DNA of 64,000 nucleotides from Bacteroides ovatus (lineage in GTDB: Bacteria; Bacteroidota; Bacteroidia; Bacteroidales; Bacteroidaceae). The stretch lies in the NCBI RefSeq assembly GCF_001314995.1, contig NZ_CP012938.1:2232001-2296000 (forward strand), given 5' to 3'. Below, one piece after another: positions 1 to 9,164 of the stretch; within the stretch, counting starts at the first letter, position 1; each line of letters opens with the position of its first letter. Made by a program: the position numbers and the translations under genes. The notes below the pieces were generated by a model. That model was not told where the DNA came from and made no database searches. It was given only the letters and a program-made list of their open reading frames with translations.

Positions 1-1519
1 GTAATGCCTTGCGGGCAAAGTCCTGACTCCAGCCCTCAGCAGGATATTCGCCTATCAGATAATTAGCTGCATCCTGTTCGGAATGTTCAAAGTCTTTTAC
101 ATAAGGACTATTTTTGGCACGCAGACGAATACGGTTAATAATTTTGCGAGCCTCTTCCAGTCCGGTAGCTTCGCCAATCTCTATCAAGGCTTCAGCCTTC
201 CATAACAACACATCAGCATAGCGAATTATCTGCCAGTTGAGATGAGAAGCTCCCCAAGGCCAACCTTGGAACATATCTTCACTTTCAGGCGAGATGTAGA
301 AGCGCTTTGTACAATTAAAGCCATATTCACCGCTGTTACGTATCCAGTTTGCTTTACAAGGCTCAACGGTATATGTTTTCCAAGTGATACCAGGACGACC
401 GGTAACGAAATCCAAACGAGGATCCACAGTTGCATCAATGTTGGTGAGCTCACTTCCTTCGTATATTCCATAGTCATCGGCGTTGAAAGTATCAAACAAA
501 GGCAATCCATAGTTATCTGTCTTATAGGCATTGATCAAGTTCTGACTGGGTAAGAAAAATCCGTCGCCACCATAAGGACCTTTAGGAGCATTCAACAGAT
601 TACTCCAGTTTATATTCCCGGCACCATCGGTTTCATCATCCATCGAATATTGTACAGCAAACACAGACTCTACCCCATTTTCATATTCCAATTGATCAAG
701 TTTCTGAAAATCGTTCAAAAGAGTATATGCCTTTCCTTGCGCACCTACTTTGTCGCAAAGAGTCACCACTTCAGCTAACAATTGTTTATCAATAGCAACC
801 ACTTGGTTATTATCATCTTGTCGGTAAGCCTGATAAAGTCTAGCTTTGGCAGCATAAGCATAAGCAATGTTCTTAGTGACACGCCCTACTTGAGATTGAG
901 TATCAGGCAAATCGTTAGCAGCATCAAGAAATTCTTGTGCTATTTTACCCAGAAGTTCTTCACGGGTAAACTGATTGTTGGGAATGTACTTATAGTCATC
1001 ATTTTCCACATTCTCATCAAAATAAGGTACTTGCTTGAAAAGGCGAACCAGTTCAAAGAAGAAGTGTGCACGAATCACTTTCATTTCGGCTTTACGACTT
1101 TTAATCATCGGCAAAGCGTTCTCATCAAGCGTATTCATTACCCGCAATGCGCTGTTACAACGTTGCAAGCAACAATAAAGTTGAAACCATTTTTCGTCGG
1201 CATTGCCCCATGTAGCATCTATTTTAAAGGTTTCAAGCAGCGTACAAAAGTCTCCATCATTTACACCGCCACCACCTTTGTAGGCATTATCCGAACGTAC
1301 TTCACCATACGTCCAATTGGTCATCGGCACCCAGTGCATATCACGATTAGGACCTTTCAATCCTGCATAAGCTGAAGTAACCAAAAGCTCTACACCATCG
1401 GCCGATGATAACAAATCGTCATTGAGTGTACCCTGAGGTTTAATATCTAGAAAACGACTCTCATCGCAACTTGCCAATAGTGCCATCACACCTACTGCAA
1501 AGATATATTTCAATTTCAT
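1..1519 (-). CDS. susD: SusD-like surface glycan-binding lipoprotein, C-terminus outside window
   Basis: The frame is open from an ATG at 1519 to the window edge, about 506 codons; the family usually has 500-600 residues, so only the C-terminus is missing. The protein starts MKLKYIFAVGVMALLASC, a lipoprotein signal whose Cys is followed by DES, then the typical SusD text FLDIKPQGTLNDD. Near the edge it reads EYPAEGWSQDF, also typical of the family. SusD proteins sit on the outer face of the outer membrane and cap the SusC transporter to pass it oligosaccharides. It follows susC by 24 bases on the same strand, so the two are surely cotranscribed. The GH32 enzyme nearby suggests a fructan ligand; that part is inference. 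Confidence 0.93.
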   Translation of the reverse strand, partial: MKLKYIFAVGVMALLASCDESRFLDIKPQGTLNDDLLSSADGVELLVTSAYAGLKGPNRDMHWVPMTNWTYGEVRSDNAYKGGGGVNDGDFCTLLETFKIDATWGNADEKWFQLYCCLQRCNSALRVMNTLDENALPMIKSRKAEMKVIRAHFFFELVRLFKQVPYFDENVENDDYKYIPNNQFTREELLGKIAQEFLDAANDLPDTQSQVGRVTKNIAYAYAAKARLYQAYRQDDNNQVVAIDKQLLAEVVTLCDKVGAQGKAYTLLNDFQKLDQLEYENGVESVFAVQYSMDDETDGAGNINWSNLLNAPKGPYGGDGFFLPSQNLINAYKTDNYGLPLFDTFNADDYGIYEGSELTNIDATVDPRLDFVTGRPGITWKTYTVEPCKANWIRNSGEYGFNCTKRFYISPESEDMFQGWPWGASHLNWQIIRYADVLLWKAEALIEIGEATGLEEARKIINRIRLRAKNSPYVKDFEHSEQDAANYLIGEYPAEGWSQDFARKAL

Positions 1520-1543
1520 AATGTTCTGTATTTAGGATAAAAA

Positions 1544-4500
1544 TTAAAAACCAAGTGATAGACCGAATGTATAGGTACGAGGTTGGGGATATGGATAGCC
1601 CAATCCTTCCGGGTCGGCACCCGTATAATTAGTCAGCGTAAAAACGTTCTGTGCTTGCAGATACAAACGCAAATTGGAAAGATGCGCTTTCTTAATCCAC
1701 TTATCCGGGAAAGTATAACCCACAGTTAGAGTTTTCAACTTCACATAAGAACCATCTTCAATAAAGAAAGTGGAACTGCGTGTTTCTACATTATTATCAA
1801 CTACAGTCAATGCAGGGATATCACAATTATAAACTCCCGTTTGCTCATAAGCATTCCAAGCATGCATTGCATCCATCAAACGTACAGAGTGATTACCTGT
1901 CCAACCTTGAAAAAGGTCGGTATAAAACTTGGAATTGTTCCATGCATCGCGAATCATACCATTGAAGAATACAGAAAGGTCAAATCCTTTGTAAGATGCA
2001 CCGATGTTCAATCCACCAATAAATCTAGGTTGGTCACTCCCTTGCCAATCCATATCAGCAGTATTGATAATGTTATCACCGTTAAGGTCTTTGTAGCGAA
2101 TACGTCCTACGCCGGGAGCACCAATCTGTACATCATATTTGCTTAGGTATTCATATACCTCCTGTTTTGTTTTGAATACACCATCAGCTTTATAGGACAT
2201 CCATGATCCGTAAGGTTGACCTACAATAGTTTTGTCCACACCATTACCACCTCCCCAAGTATATTTGATTACATCCGGAAGTTCGGTAATTTCATTTTTA
2301 TAATAGGAAAGGTTGAACGAAATATCATACTTGAAATCCTTTATTTCATCTCGCCAAGTAAAGGTTGCTTCCACACCGCTATTATCCATACTGGCAGCAT
2401 TGTACCATTTATATCCACCTTCACCGATCACTCCTATATAAGGTTTCTGGATTAACATACCAGTAGTCTTTTTTTGAAAATAATCCAGTGTCAGTCCCAA
2501 ACGGTTGTCAAAGAAAGCAGCATCAATACCAAAGTTCAGTTGTTTGGTCTCTTCCCATTTCAGGTCGTTGTTACCCGAACGGTCTTTCTGTACTCCGGGC
2601 AATACCGTTGTACCATCCCCATTGAAATTGTATGAGCCATTGGACATGTTAGTGTAATAGAGGTTGTAAGTAGCATTGTTATCAATCTGATCATTACCAT
2701 TGATCCCCCACGATGCACGCAATTTAAGATCTGAAAGCCAGTTTTGCGTACATTCCATAAATTTTTCACGCGATACTCTCCAACCGGCAGATACTGAAGG
2801 AAAGATAGCAGAATTATTCCCTTTACCGAAACGTGAAGAAGCATCACGACGCACTGTTCCTGATATAAGGTATTTATCATCAAACGCATAGTTCACCTTA
2901 CCAAAGTAAGAGACCATAGCATAGGTAGAAGCATTGTTACTCACACTTTTTCCTTCAGTTACAGTGTCTAAGTAACGATAATCGAGATCTTCTATCACCA
3001 ATCCGCGACCATATCCCTGTAAATGTTCACCATTCTCTTTCTTAGCTTCAGTTCCTATCACTGCACTGATATTGTTCTTCCCAAAGTCTATACTATAATT
3101 GGCAGTGTTCGACCATACCCATTGCACGCTATTATCTTGTCGTACGGTCAGTTCATTTACATCTACCTTACGATCGGCTTCACTCCATTTGGGGACGAAA
3201 GTTGAGTTGAAACCGGTAGTATAGTTCAAACCAAATTGACTCTTCAACACTAGATTTTTAATGGGTTCCACTTCCAAATAAACATTGCCAAAGATACGCC
3301 AACTTTTGTGACGATTATTGGCTTCATTGTCTGTCAAGCGAATGGCATTCGGCTTATCCCCCAATATATCCACATAGCCACCGGCATACCCTCCATTTTC
3401 ATCATACACAGGAATGGCCGGATGCTGGGCAATAACCAATTCTTCTATACCGGCAGGATTAAGATGCTCCAACCAGTGATTCACCGAAATACTTTCACCC
3501 ACACGCACTTTACCATCTACAAAGCGAAAATTAGAGGCTAAACGCGAATTAAAACGTTCGTAGTCTGTATTACGGCAAAGACCATCCTGATTCATATAAT
3601 TTAAGGTAAGAGCCACATTCCCATCCTTAAACCCTTTAGAAAGAGAAAGATTATAATTTTGCATTAAAGCCGTACCAAATATTTCCTTTGCCCAATCAGT
3701 GTTGCCCGACTTTATTTTCACTCCATTCTGGTCAAAATAATATTCTTGCAGTTGGGCCTTTTCTCCATTTCCATATACTACACTATTGGGATTGGTTCCA
3801 AAAGTATTTTTATAAGCCTGCCAATACACATCACCCCATTGGTAAGCGTCAAGCATATCAATACCACCAGTAAAAGTCTGGGCAGTGAGCGACATATCAA
3901 AACTTACTTTTACATCGCCTTCCTTAGCACGTTTTGTGGTGATAATAATGACACCATTGGCAGCTTGCGCACCATAAATGGCAGCCGAAGCTGCATCTTT
4001 CAACACCTGAATGGATTCAACATCATTGGATGAGATAATAGAAGCCACATTATCATGTGTCTGAACACCGTCTATTACATAAAGAGGAGAAGAATTGTTG
4101 ATGGTAGTAATACCACGTAACTTAGTATCTGTGTTACCACCTCCGGGTTTACCATCAGTTGTTACGTTCATACCGGCTACACGTCCCTGCAAACCTGACA
4201 TCACATTACCAGTAGGTATGTCAGCCACCTCTTTCATCTTCACTACAGCTACCGAACCTGTCAGACTGGCTTTCTTTTCAGCCATATAACCTGTCACAAC
4301 CACTTCGTCAATCATCTTAGCATCCTCTTCCATCACTATCTTCAATGAAGGTTTAGCGGCAATAATTACTTCTTTATATCCTATATAAGAAATTGCCAAT
4401 AATGCATTCGTTGGTACACTAAGAGTAAAGTTACCATCCAAATCTGTGATAGTTCCAGTTGATTTAGAATCATTTTGCACTACGGAAGCACCAATAATTG

Positions 4501-4615
4501 GTTGACCATCAGTCTTTGAAGTAACGTTTCCTTTCACTGTTATGTTTTGCCCCCAAAGGACTGACATGAAAGTAAACAGGAAACAAACGCTACAAAGAAG
4601 TTTTTTGTTCTTCAT
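1544..4615 (-). CDS. susC: SusC-like TonB-dependent outer-membrane glycan transporter
   Basis: About 1023 residues, normal for SusC. I start at the ATG at 4615 (MKNKKLL, then a hydrophobic signal ending near WGQ) rather than the ATG four codons upstream. Order: signal peptide, CarboxypepD_reg-like domain (about 25-105, TVKGNVTSKTDGQPIIGASV), plug domain with the SusC-type ...VTGYMAEKKASLTGS...VMSGLQGRVAGM and LRGITTINNSSPLYVIDGV, then a 22-strand barrel ending in an aromatic residue (TFGLSLGF). It imports oligosaccharides using TonB energy. The divergent mutarotase and the nearby GH32 enzyme point to fructans. A half-site pair TTGAT/ATCAA lies upstream at 4688-4701 but no clear -33/-7 promoter is visible, which is usual for genes that need an activator. 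Confidence 0.95.
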   Translation of the reverse strand: MKNKKLLCSVCFLFTFMSVLWGQNITVKGNVTSKTDGQPIIGASVVQNDSKSTGTITDLDGNFTLSVPTNALLAISYIGYKEVIIAAKPSLKIVMEEDAKMIDEVVVTGYMAEKKASLTGSVAVVKMKEVADIPTGNVMSGLQGRVAGMNVTTDGKPGGGNTDTKLRGITTINNSSPLYVIDGVQTHDNVASIISSNDVESIQVLKDAASAAIYGAQAANGVIIITTKRAKEGDVKVSFDMSLTAQTFTGGIDMLDAYQWGDVYWQAYKNTFGTNPNSVVYGNGEKAQLQEYYFDQNGVKIKSGNTDWAKEIFGTALMQNYNLSLSKGFKDGNVALTLNYMNQDGLCRNTDYERFNSRLASNFRFVDGKVRVGESISVNHWLEHLNPAGIEELVIAQHPAIPVYDENGGYAGGYVDILGDKPNAIRLTDNEANNRHKSWRIFGNVYLEVEPIKNLVLKSQFGLNYTTGFNSTFVPKWSEADRKVDVNELTVRQDNSVQWVWSNTANYSIDFGKNNISAVIGTEAKKENGEHLQGYGRGLVIEDLDYRYLDTVTEGKSVSNNASTYAMVSYFGKVNYAFDDKYLISGTVRRDASSRFGKGNNSAIFPSVSAGWRVSREKFMECTQNWLSDLKLRASWGINGNDQIDNNATYNLYYTNMSNGSYNFNGDGTTVLPGVQKDRSGNNDLKWEETKQLNFGIDAAFFDNRLGLTLDYFQKKTTGMLIQKPYIGVIGEGGYKWYNAASMDNSGVEATFTWRDEIKDFKYDISFNLSYYKNEITELPDVIKYTWGGGNGVDKTIVGQPYGSWMSYKADGVFKTKQEVYEYLSKYDVQIGAPGVGRIRYKDLNGDNIINTADMDWQGSDQPRFIGGLNIGASYKGFDLSVFFNGMIRDAWNNSKFYTDLFQGWTGNHSVRLMDAMHAWNAYEQTGVYNCDIPALTVVDNNVETRSSTFFIEDGSYVKLKTLTVGYTFPDKWIKKAHLSNLRLYLQAQNVFTLTNYTGADPEGLGYPYPQPRTYTFGLSLGF

Positions 4616-4687
4616 AATACTAAGCATTAGTTTGATGTTATTAAATTAAAAGTACGAATTTTACTATATCGATGATGCAAATTACGG

Positions 4688-4701
4688 TTGATTTATATCA
4701 A
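4688..4701. promoter_or_regulatory. Imperfect palindrome upstream of susC
   Basis: TTGAT-TTAT-ATCAA lies between the divergent susC and mutarotase genes. The same half-sites, in the opposite order, form the palindrome at 7930-7945 upstream of the GH32 gene. A shared regulator would explain this, but the match is short. Confidence 0.3.
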
Positions 4702-4831
4702 ACGACTGAAAAAAATGTTTCAAAGGCTATAACATTTGTTGCATAGAACGCTATTTTATAGGGTTTTATACATTATTCTTCGAAATAGAAGAATTATAGA
4801 ATATCTATTCTCCAGTAAGTATGGAAAATAT

Positions 4832-4839
4832 TACCTTTG
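4832..4839 (+). promoter_or_regulatory. Bacteroides -7 box for the mutarotase gene
   Basis: TACCTTTG fits TAnnTTTG exactly. No good TTTG is seen 19-21 bases upstream. Transcription would begin near 4846, giving a leader of about 58 bases. Confidence 0.5.
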
Positions 4840-4863
4840 CAGGTGATAAGAACTTAAAAATAG

Positions 4864-4888
4864 AGTTAACTACTGGTTGTAGTCAACT
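4864..4888 (+). other. Hairpin in the mutarotase mRNA leader
   Basis: Arms 4864-4873 (AGTTAACTAC) and 4879-4888 (GTAGTCAACT) pair with one mismatch around a five-base loop, inside the predicted leader and 15 bases before the start codon. It could affect translation; no known riboswitch is recognised. Confidence 0.35.
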
Positions 4889-4903
4889 GAAAAAATCAAC
4901 GAT

Positions 4904-5776
4904 ATGAAAACAATCTCCAACAAACAACTCACGATTCAAGTATCTCCTCACGGAGCTGAACTCTGCAGTATCGTCGCCAATGGAAAAGAATATCTGTGGC
5001 AAGCCGATCCTGCTTTTTGGAAACGTCACTCTCCTGTCCTATTCCCCATTGTTGGGAGCGTATGGGAAAATGAGTATCGTAACGAGGGGATTCCTTATAC
5101 ACTTACTCAACATGGTTTTGCCCGTGATATGGAGTTCACACTTGTTACTGAAAAAGAGGATGAAGTGCGTTACCGTCTTGTCAGCAATGAAGAGACTTTG
5201 CAGAAATACCCTTTTCCATTCTGTCTGGAAATAGGCTATCGCATTCAGGGAAAGCAAATTGAAGTTATGTGGGAAGTAAAGAATACCGCCAACAAGGAAA
5301 TGTACTTTCAGATTGGGGCACATCCAGCTTTCTATTGGCCGGAGTTCGATGCAAGCAATTCTGAAAGAGGGTTCTTCGGATTTGACAAGGAAAACGGTTT
5401 GAAATATATTCTCATTTCAGAAAAAGGATGCGCTGATCCTTCTACTGAATATTCCTTAGAACTAACAGACGGATTATTACCACTGGACACGCATACCTTT
5501 GATAAAGATGCTTTGATACTGGAAAATGAACAGGTTCGTAAAGTTACCTTATATAATAAGGAGAAACAAGCTTATCTTAGTTTACATTTTAACGCTCCGG
5601 TAGTCGGTCTTTGGTCTCCACCTGCAAAGAATGCTCCTTTCGTCTGCATCGAACCTTGGTACGGACGTTGCGACCGCGCACATTATACTGGTGAATATAA
5701 AGATAAGGACTGGATGCAGCACTTACAACCGAAAGAGATATTCCAAGGAGGATATACAATTGAAATTGATGAATAA
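4904..5776 (+). CDS. Aldose 1-epimerase (galactose mutarotase superfamily, LacX-like)
   Basis: 290 residues, cytoplasmic, no signal peptide. The text SPHGAELCSI near the N-terminus, FPIVGSVWENEY around 47-60, QHGFARD near 70 and GAHPAFYWP near 140 fit the LacX-like branch of the mutarotase superfamily; the His of HGFARD and HPAFYWP are the likely catalytic pair. It interconverts alpha and beta anomers of free sugars. It is transcribed away from susC and toward the 3' end of the GH32 gene, so it may serve the same locus by handling the released hexose. The exact sugar cannot be told from sequence. Confidence 0.85.
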   Translation: MKTISNKQLTIQVSPHGAELCSIVANGKEYLWQADPAFWKRHSPVLFPIVGSVWENEYRNEGIPYTLTQHGFARDMEFTLVTEKEDEVRYRLVSNEETLQKYPFPFCLEIGYRIQGKQIEVMWEVKNTANKEMYFQIGAHPAFYWPEFDASNSERGFFGFDKENGLKYILISEKGCADPSTEYSLELTDGLLPLDTHTFDKDALILENEQVRKVTLYNKEKQAYLSLHFNAPVVGLWSPPAKNAPFVCIEPWYGRCDRAHYTGEYKDKDWMQHLQPKEIFQGGYTIEIDE

Positions 5777-5789
5777 TTGATGAATAAAA

Positions 5790-5820
5790 GTAGCTGCCGG
5801 ATTTCACATCTGACAGCTAC
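5790..5820. terminator. Hairpin between convergent mutarotase and GH32 genes
   Basis: GTAGCTG (5790-5796) pairs with CAGCTAC (5814-5820), with a further GAT/ATC inside. There is no T-tract after it on the plus strand, so it is a weak terminator or mRNA 3'-end hairpin candidate. Confidence 0.35.
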
Positions 5821-5946
5821 CAAATACCTAATTCTAATCTACAAAACCTAACTTATAAATCTAACCTATGAGTCCTTAAAAAGCAATCAATACTTGTTGC
5901 TTTTACTGAATCTATGCAAACATCTATTGTGTAACTTCTATTTCTA

Positions 5947-7827
5947 TTATAAACCCAACCGATACGCATTGAATGAATCTACTTGAAATGAACCTCCTTT
6001 GCTATAAAAACACATACGGTTGTATGGTGCCGATGGAAAGATAAGATTAGTCATTGCTACCTTTCCTCCATTCAGGAATATTTCTACAGAACATTTATCA
6101 ACAAAGACATCCAACGTATATTTATTCTCTTTCTTTATCGGTGCCCAGGTAGCTAATGCGAAATCATCTATATAATTGATGGAAGTCGTCTTTCTACGGT
6201 CGTGAACCTCTATTTCATGAGGTACACTCTTCTTTCCGAAATCCACGATACCACTTTTCGTCCGGTCCATAACCAATCTCTTTTCCGGAAGATTGAAGTA
6301 GATATCCACCTTTTCACCTTTATCATTAAAGAGGCTGAATCCCATAATCTCCGCTTCCCCGGCGGTAATTTCCAATGCCAGTTCATAAGCACCATCATTA
6401 TCAGCCAATAAAGAATCAATATGATAATCATTGGCAACCGTAAATGCCGGAGTCTCTTTCTTTTCTTTTCGCAGAGTCTTTATCTCCAGTACCGGAGCTG
6501 CTGAAAGATAAATTTCACCATCTTGTGTATAAAGGCTTAACTCACGCGGCAAAGCGTTAGCACTACGAAATTGCTTTGTCGGGACAATATTACAATATTG
6601 CCAGTTACTCATCCAAGGAACAGCAATCGTCCGTTCTCCAGTGTTTGAGAAACAAACGGTAGCATAGTGATCTTTGCCCCAATCCAACCATTTGGTGACA
6701 TTTGGCTGATTGTCACAACTGAATTTCTTTCCATCAAAGTCTCCTGTAAAGTATTGAGTGGCACTTCCTCCGAAATAACATCCCGGATTGACGTTCACTA
6801 TCAATGCCCATTTCTTACGGTTCAGATCTCCATCCACCGGAAGTTCCACCATGTCCGGACATTCAAATTGACAAGGTTGCACTCCGTATCCTTCTCCGAA
6901 GCTGCTCATATAGTTCCAGTCCTTCAGATTCTTAGAGTCATAGAAACGCATTTCTTTATCGGCGGAGACAATCATCACCCATTTATCTTCCGGTTCATAC
7001 CGAAACACTTTCGGATCACGAAAATCTTTCAAACCATCAGCAGGGCACAAGATGGGGTTCTTCTCGTATTTAGTAAATGTCCGTCCGTTATCCTTGCTAA
7101 AAGCAAGACATTGGATCTGCCCGTTTTTGTCACTGGCAGAAGTATAAAAAGCCAGGATACTCCCTGCTCCGTAACCCGCTATATTCTCCTGATCGACAAT
7201 AGAGCTGCCGGAAAAGATATGTCCCAATGTATCACGGGCAATAGCTGGGGCCAAATGTTCCCAATGTACAAGGTCCTTACTGACAGAATGTCCCCAATGC
7301 ATATTTCCCCATTTAGAGCCGTAAGGATTATATTGAAAATACAAATGATATTCTCCATCTTTATACACCAATCCGTTGGCATCATTCATCCAGCCATAGA
7401 GAGGAGTATGATGATAAACAGGACGGAACTTTTCTGTATTGGTAGTATCAAATGTATCAGATAACTTGATTTCTTTCCAGCAAAGTGCCTCCTTTGATTT
7501 ATTACGAATACGCACGGTGGCTGTCTTCGCTCCGACAGGCAAGGCAAATGGTACGAAATAGTCCACTTGAGTCTGTGCCAGACGAATACCCATATCGGTA
7601 TCCGCAGCCTCTCCGGTATCAAGCAGAACCTGACTTTCCGCAGCTTCCTCTTCTATAGGAAGCAATATATAATTAGTCGGATTGGTAATGTGGATGACAG
7701 TCAGGCTATCCCCTTTCTGTTCCAAGGTCAACTTGCTTTTAGTGGTGTGGCAATAAGTCAGTCCGTAAGAGACTGCCAATGCAAGTATTGCACCTTTACA
7801 TAGTTTCATCCAAGGGTTTGTTTTCAT
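5947..7827 (-). CDS. GH32 family fructan hydrolase (levanase/inulinase/invertase type)
   Basis: 626 residues. An N-terminal hydrophobic segment ends at Cys26 (GLTYC), a loose lipoprotein signal. Residues 30-130 form an extra beta domain before the catalytic five-blade propeller, which begins at PVYHHTPLYGWMNDANG. GH32 catalytic residues are all visible: nucleophile Asp149 in WMNDANG, transition-state Asp271 in FRDP, acid/base Glu322 in ECPD. A C-terminal beta-sandwich (about 470-626) follows, with VDKCSVEIFLNGG typical of the family. It cleaves beta-fructosides and, next to susCD, probably trims fructan. Exo or endo action and levan or inulin preference cannot be read off. It lies convergent to the mutarotase and divergent from a WYL regulator. 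Confidence 0.95.
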   Translation of the reverse strand: MKTNPWMKLCKGAILALAVSYGLTYCHTTKSKLTLEQKGDSLTVIHITNPTNYILLPIEEEAAESQVLLDTGEAADTDMGIRLAQTQVDYFVPFALPVGAKTATVRIRNKSKEALCWKEIKLSDTFDTTNTEKFRPVYHHTPLYGWMNDANGLVYKDGEYHLYFQYNPYGSKWGNMHWGHSVSKDLVHWEHLAPAIARDTLGHIFSGSSIVDQENIAGYGAGSILAFYTSASDKNGQIQCLAFSKDNGRTFTKYEKNPILCPADGLKDFRDPKVFRYEPEDKWVMIVSADKEMRFYDSKNLKDWNYMSSFGEGYGVQPCQFECPDMVELPVDGDLNRKKWALIVNVNPGCYFGGSATQYFTGDFDGKKFSCDNQPNVTKWLDWGKDHYATVCFSNTGERTIAVPWMSNWQYCNIVPTKQFRSANALPRELSLYTQDGEIYLSAAPVLEIKTLRKEKKETPAFTVANDYHIDSLLADNDGAYELALEITAGEAEIMGFSLFNDKGEKVDIYFNLPEKRLVMDRTKSGIVDFGKKSVPHEIEVHDRRKTTSINYIDDFALATWAPIKKENKYTLDVFVDKCSVEIFLNGGKVAMTNLIFPSAPYNRMCFYSKGGSFQVDSFNAYRLGL

Positions 7828-7870
7828 GGCAACAAAGTATTCCTAGTTTATACAAGCTTTTAATCCAAAA

Positions 7871-7911
7871 TAGACGAAGGCAAAGATAGGGGGTATCTTC
7901 GCCTTCGTCTA
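7871..7911. repeat. Large near-perfect inverted repeat in the GH32/WYL intergenic region
   Basis: Arms 7871-7888 (TAGACGAAGGCAAAGATA) and 7894-7911 match at 17 of 18 positions around a GGGGG loop. On the minus strand the left arm contains TATCTTTG, an exact -7 box for the GH32 gene, so the repeat may be an operator covering that promoter, or a leader hairpin. Confidence 0.7.
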
Positions 7912-7929
7912 TAAACTTTGTTTCAAAGG

Positions 7930-7945
7930 GTATCAAATTTGATAC
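7930..7945. promoter_or_regulatory. Perfect 16-bp palindrome between GH32 and WYL genes
   Basis: GTATCAAATTTGATAC is fully self-complementary. It lies upstream of the GH32 gene on one side and the WYL regulator on the other, a natural place for an operator used by the regulator itself. Confidence 0.55.
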
Positions 7946-7995
7946 AAATCCTAAGAATTTTCTTTTATCATCCAAGAATAAAGACCTGCAACCTC

Positions 7996-8027
7996 TTTGT
8001 TTTCCTGAATTTATTTTTCTACTTTTG
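7996..8027 (+). promoter_or_regulatory. Bacteroides housekeeping promoter for the WYL regulator
   Basis: TTTG (7996-7999), 20 bases, then TACTTTTG (8020-8027): a full match to TTTG-N19-21-TAnnTTTG. Transcription would start near 8034. A possible TTG start at 8025 lies inside the -7 box, so the real start codon is the ATG at 8052. Confidence 0.8.
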
Positions 8028-8051
8028 AAGCCAATCTTTATTCTTCTACTT

Positions 8052-9074
8052 ATGCCAGCAAATAGAAATGCCTTAATCCGTTATAAAACAATTGATAACT
8101 GTCTGCGTAATCCTTATCGACGCTGGACGTTGGAAGATTTGGTAGATGCTTGCTCGGATGCCCTTTATGAATACGAAGGCATCGATAAAGGCATAAGCAA
8201 ACGTACGGTACAGATGGATATACAGATGATGCGCAGCGAGAAGCTGGGTTATAACGCTCCGATTGTGGTGTACGAAAATAAATACTATAAATACGAAGAT
8301 CCGGAATACAGCATTACACAAACTCCGCTGAACGAACAAGACCTGAAAACGATGTCGGAAGCCGTGGAAGTGTTGAGGCAGTTTAAAGGTTTCTCCTATT
8401 TCACGGAAATGAGTGATATTATCAACCGCCTGGAAGACCATGTCGCTTCTGCCCGGATGAAAACCACTCCTGTCATTGACTTTGAAAAGAATGAATCATT
8501 GAAAGGACTGGATTATCTGGATACGATCTATCACGCGATTGTAAACGAGCATCCGATACAGCTCAAATATCGTTCATTCAAGGCACGTTCGGCCAACAAC
8601 TTTATTTTTTATCCTTATCTATTAAAAGAGTATCGTAACCGGTGGTTCGTTTATGGTGTCAGAGGAAACGGACGGATCTTGCAAAATTTAGCTTTGGACA
8701 GAATACAATCATTGGAAGTTCTGCCACAAGAACATTACATAAAAAATACGTTCTTCGATCCGAACACGTTCTTCGATGATCTGGTAGGAGTCACTAAAAA
8801 CTCCGGAAGCGTAGCGGAGAAAATCGGTTTCAAGGTAGCCGCTGCCGAAGCACCTTACATCATAACCAAGCCTATACACCGCAGCCAGCAAGTGGTGGAA
8901 AGATTGGCTGACGGAAGTGTCATACTGGAAATTGAAGTCGTCATCAACCATGAGTTAGAACGAGTATTCTTCGGATATGCCGAGGGAATACAAGTTCTTT
9001 ATCCGAAGACTCTGGTAGAATTGATGGGTAGGAAACTAAAAAAGGCTGCCGAACAATATACCCATTCAAAATGA
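8052..9074 (+). CDS. WYL-domain transcriptional regulator
   Basis: 340 residues from the ATG at 8052, chosen because the promoter at 7996-8027 lies upstream of it. Residues 5-70 are a winged helix-turn-helix (ALIRYKTIDNCLRNP...WTLEDLVDACSDAL...ISKRTVQMDI). The centre, about 165-230, is a WYL domain (IQLKYRSFKARSANNFIFYPYLLKEYRNRWFVYG) followed by a C-terminal WCX-like extension. WYL regulators bind nucleic acid or nucleotide ligands and control varied genes. It is divergent from the GH32 gene with dyad sites between them, so regulation of the hydrolase is possible, though Bacteroides glycan loci usually use hybrid two-component or SusR-type sensors. The target is inferred. Confidence 0.9.
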   Translation: MPANRNALIRYKTIDNCLRNPYRRWTLEDLVDACSDALYEYEGIDKGISKRTVQMDIQMMRSEKLGYNAPIVVYENKYYKYEDPEYSITQTPLNEQDLKTMSEAVEVLRQFKGFSYFTEMSDIINRLEDHVASARMKTTPVIDFEKNESLKGLDYLDTIYHAIVNEHPIQLKYRSFKARSANNFIFYPYLLKEYRNRWFVYGVRGNGRILQNLALDRIQSLEVLPQEHYIKNTFFDPNTFFDDLVGVTKNSGSVAEKIGFKVAAAEAPYIITKPIHRSQQVVERLADGSVILEIEVVINHELERVFFGYAEGIQVLYPKTLVELMGRKLKKAAEQYTHSK

Positions 9075-9164
9075 AAAGGGAACACGTCCAATTATCCTAT
9101 CTGACATTCAAGAAAAACAAAAAAGCATGGAGAGCCTGTCTGTTGTTCAACTATGGAGACTTGT

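Noticed and set aside
1..1519. Frameshift in the susD gene, suspected because only short frames are reported there
   Set aside because: Reading from 1519 to the edge keeps one open frame with SusD-like text at both ends; the gene is simply cut by the window edge.
6667..7464. 265-codon plus-strand frame inside the GH32 gene
   Set aside because: It is antisense to an enzyme with all catalytic motifs and resembles no protein family; it is a shadow frame.
8025..8051. TTG start giving nine extra residues on the WYL regulator
   Set aside because: The TTG lies inside the -7 box TACTTTTG, so it would not be in the mRNA.
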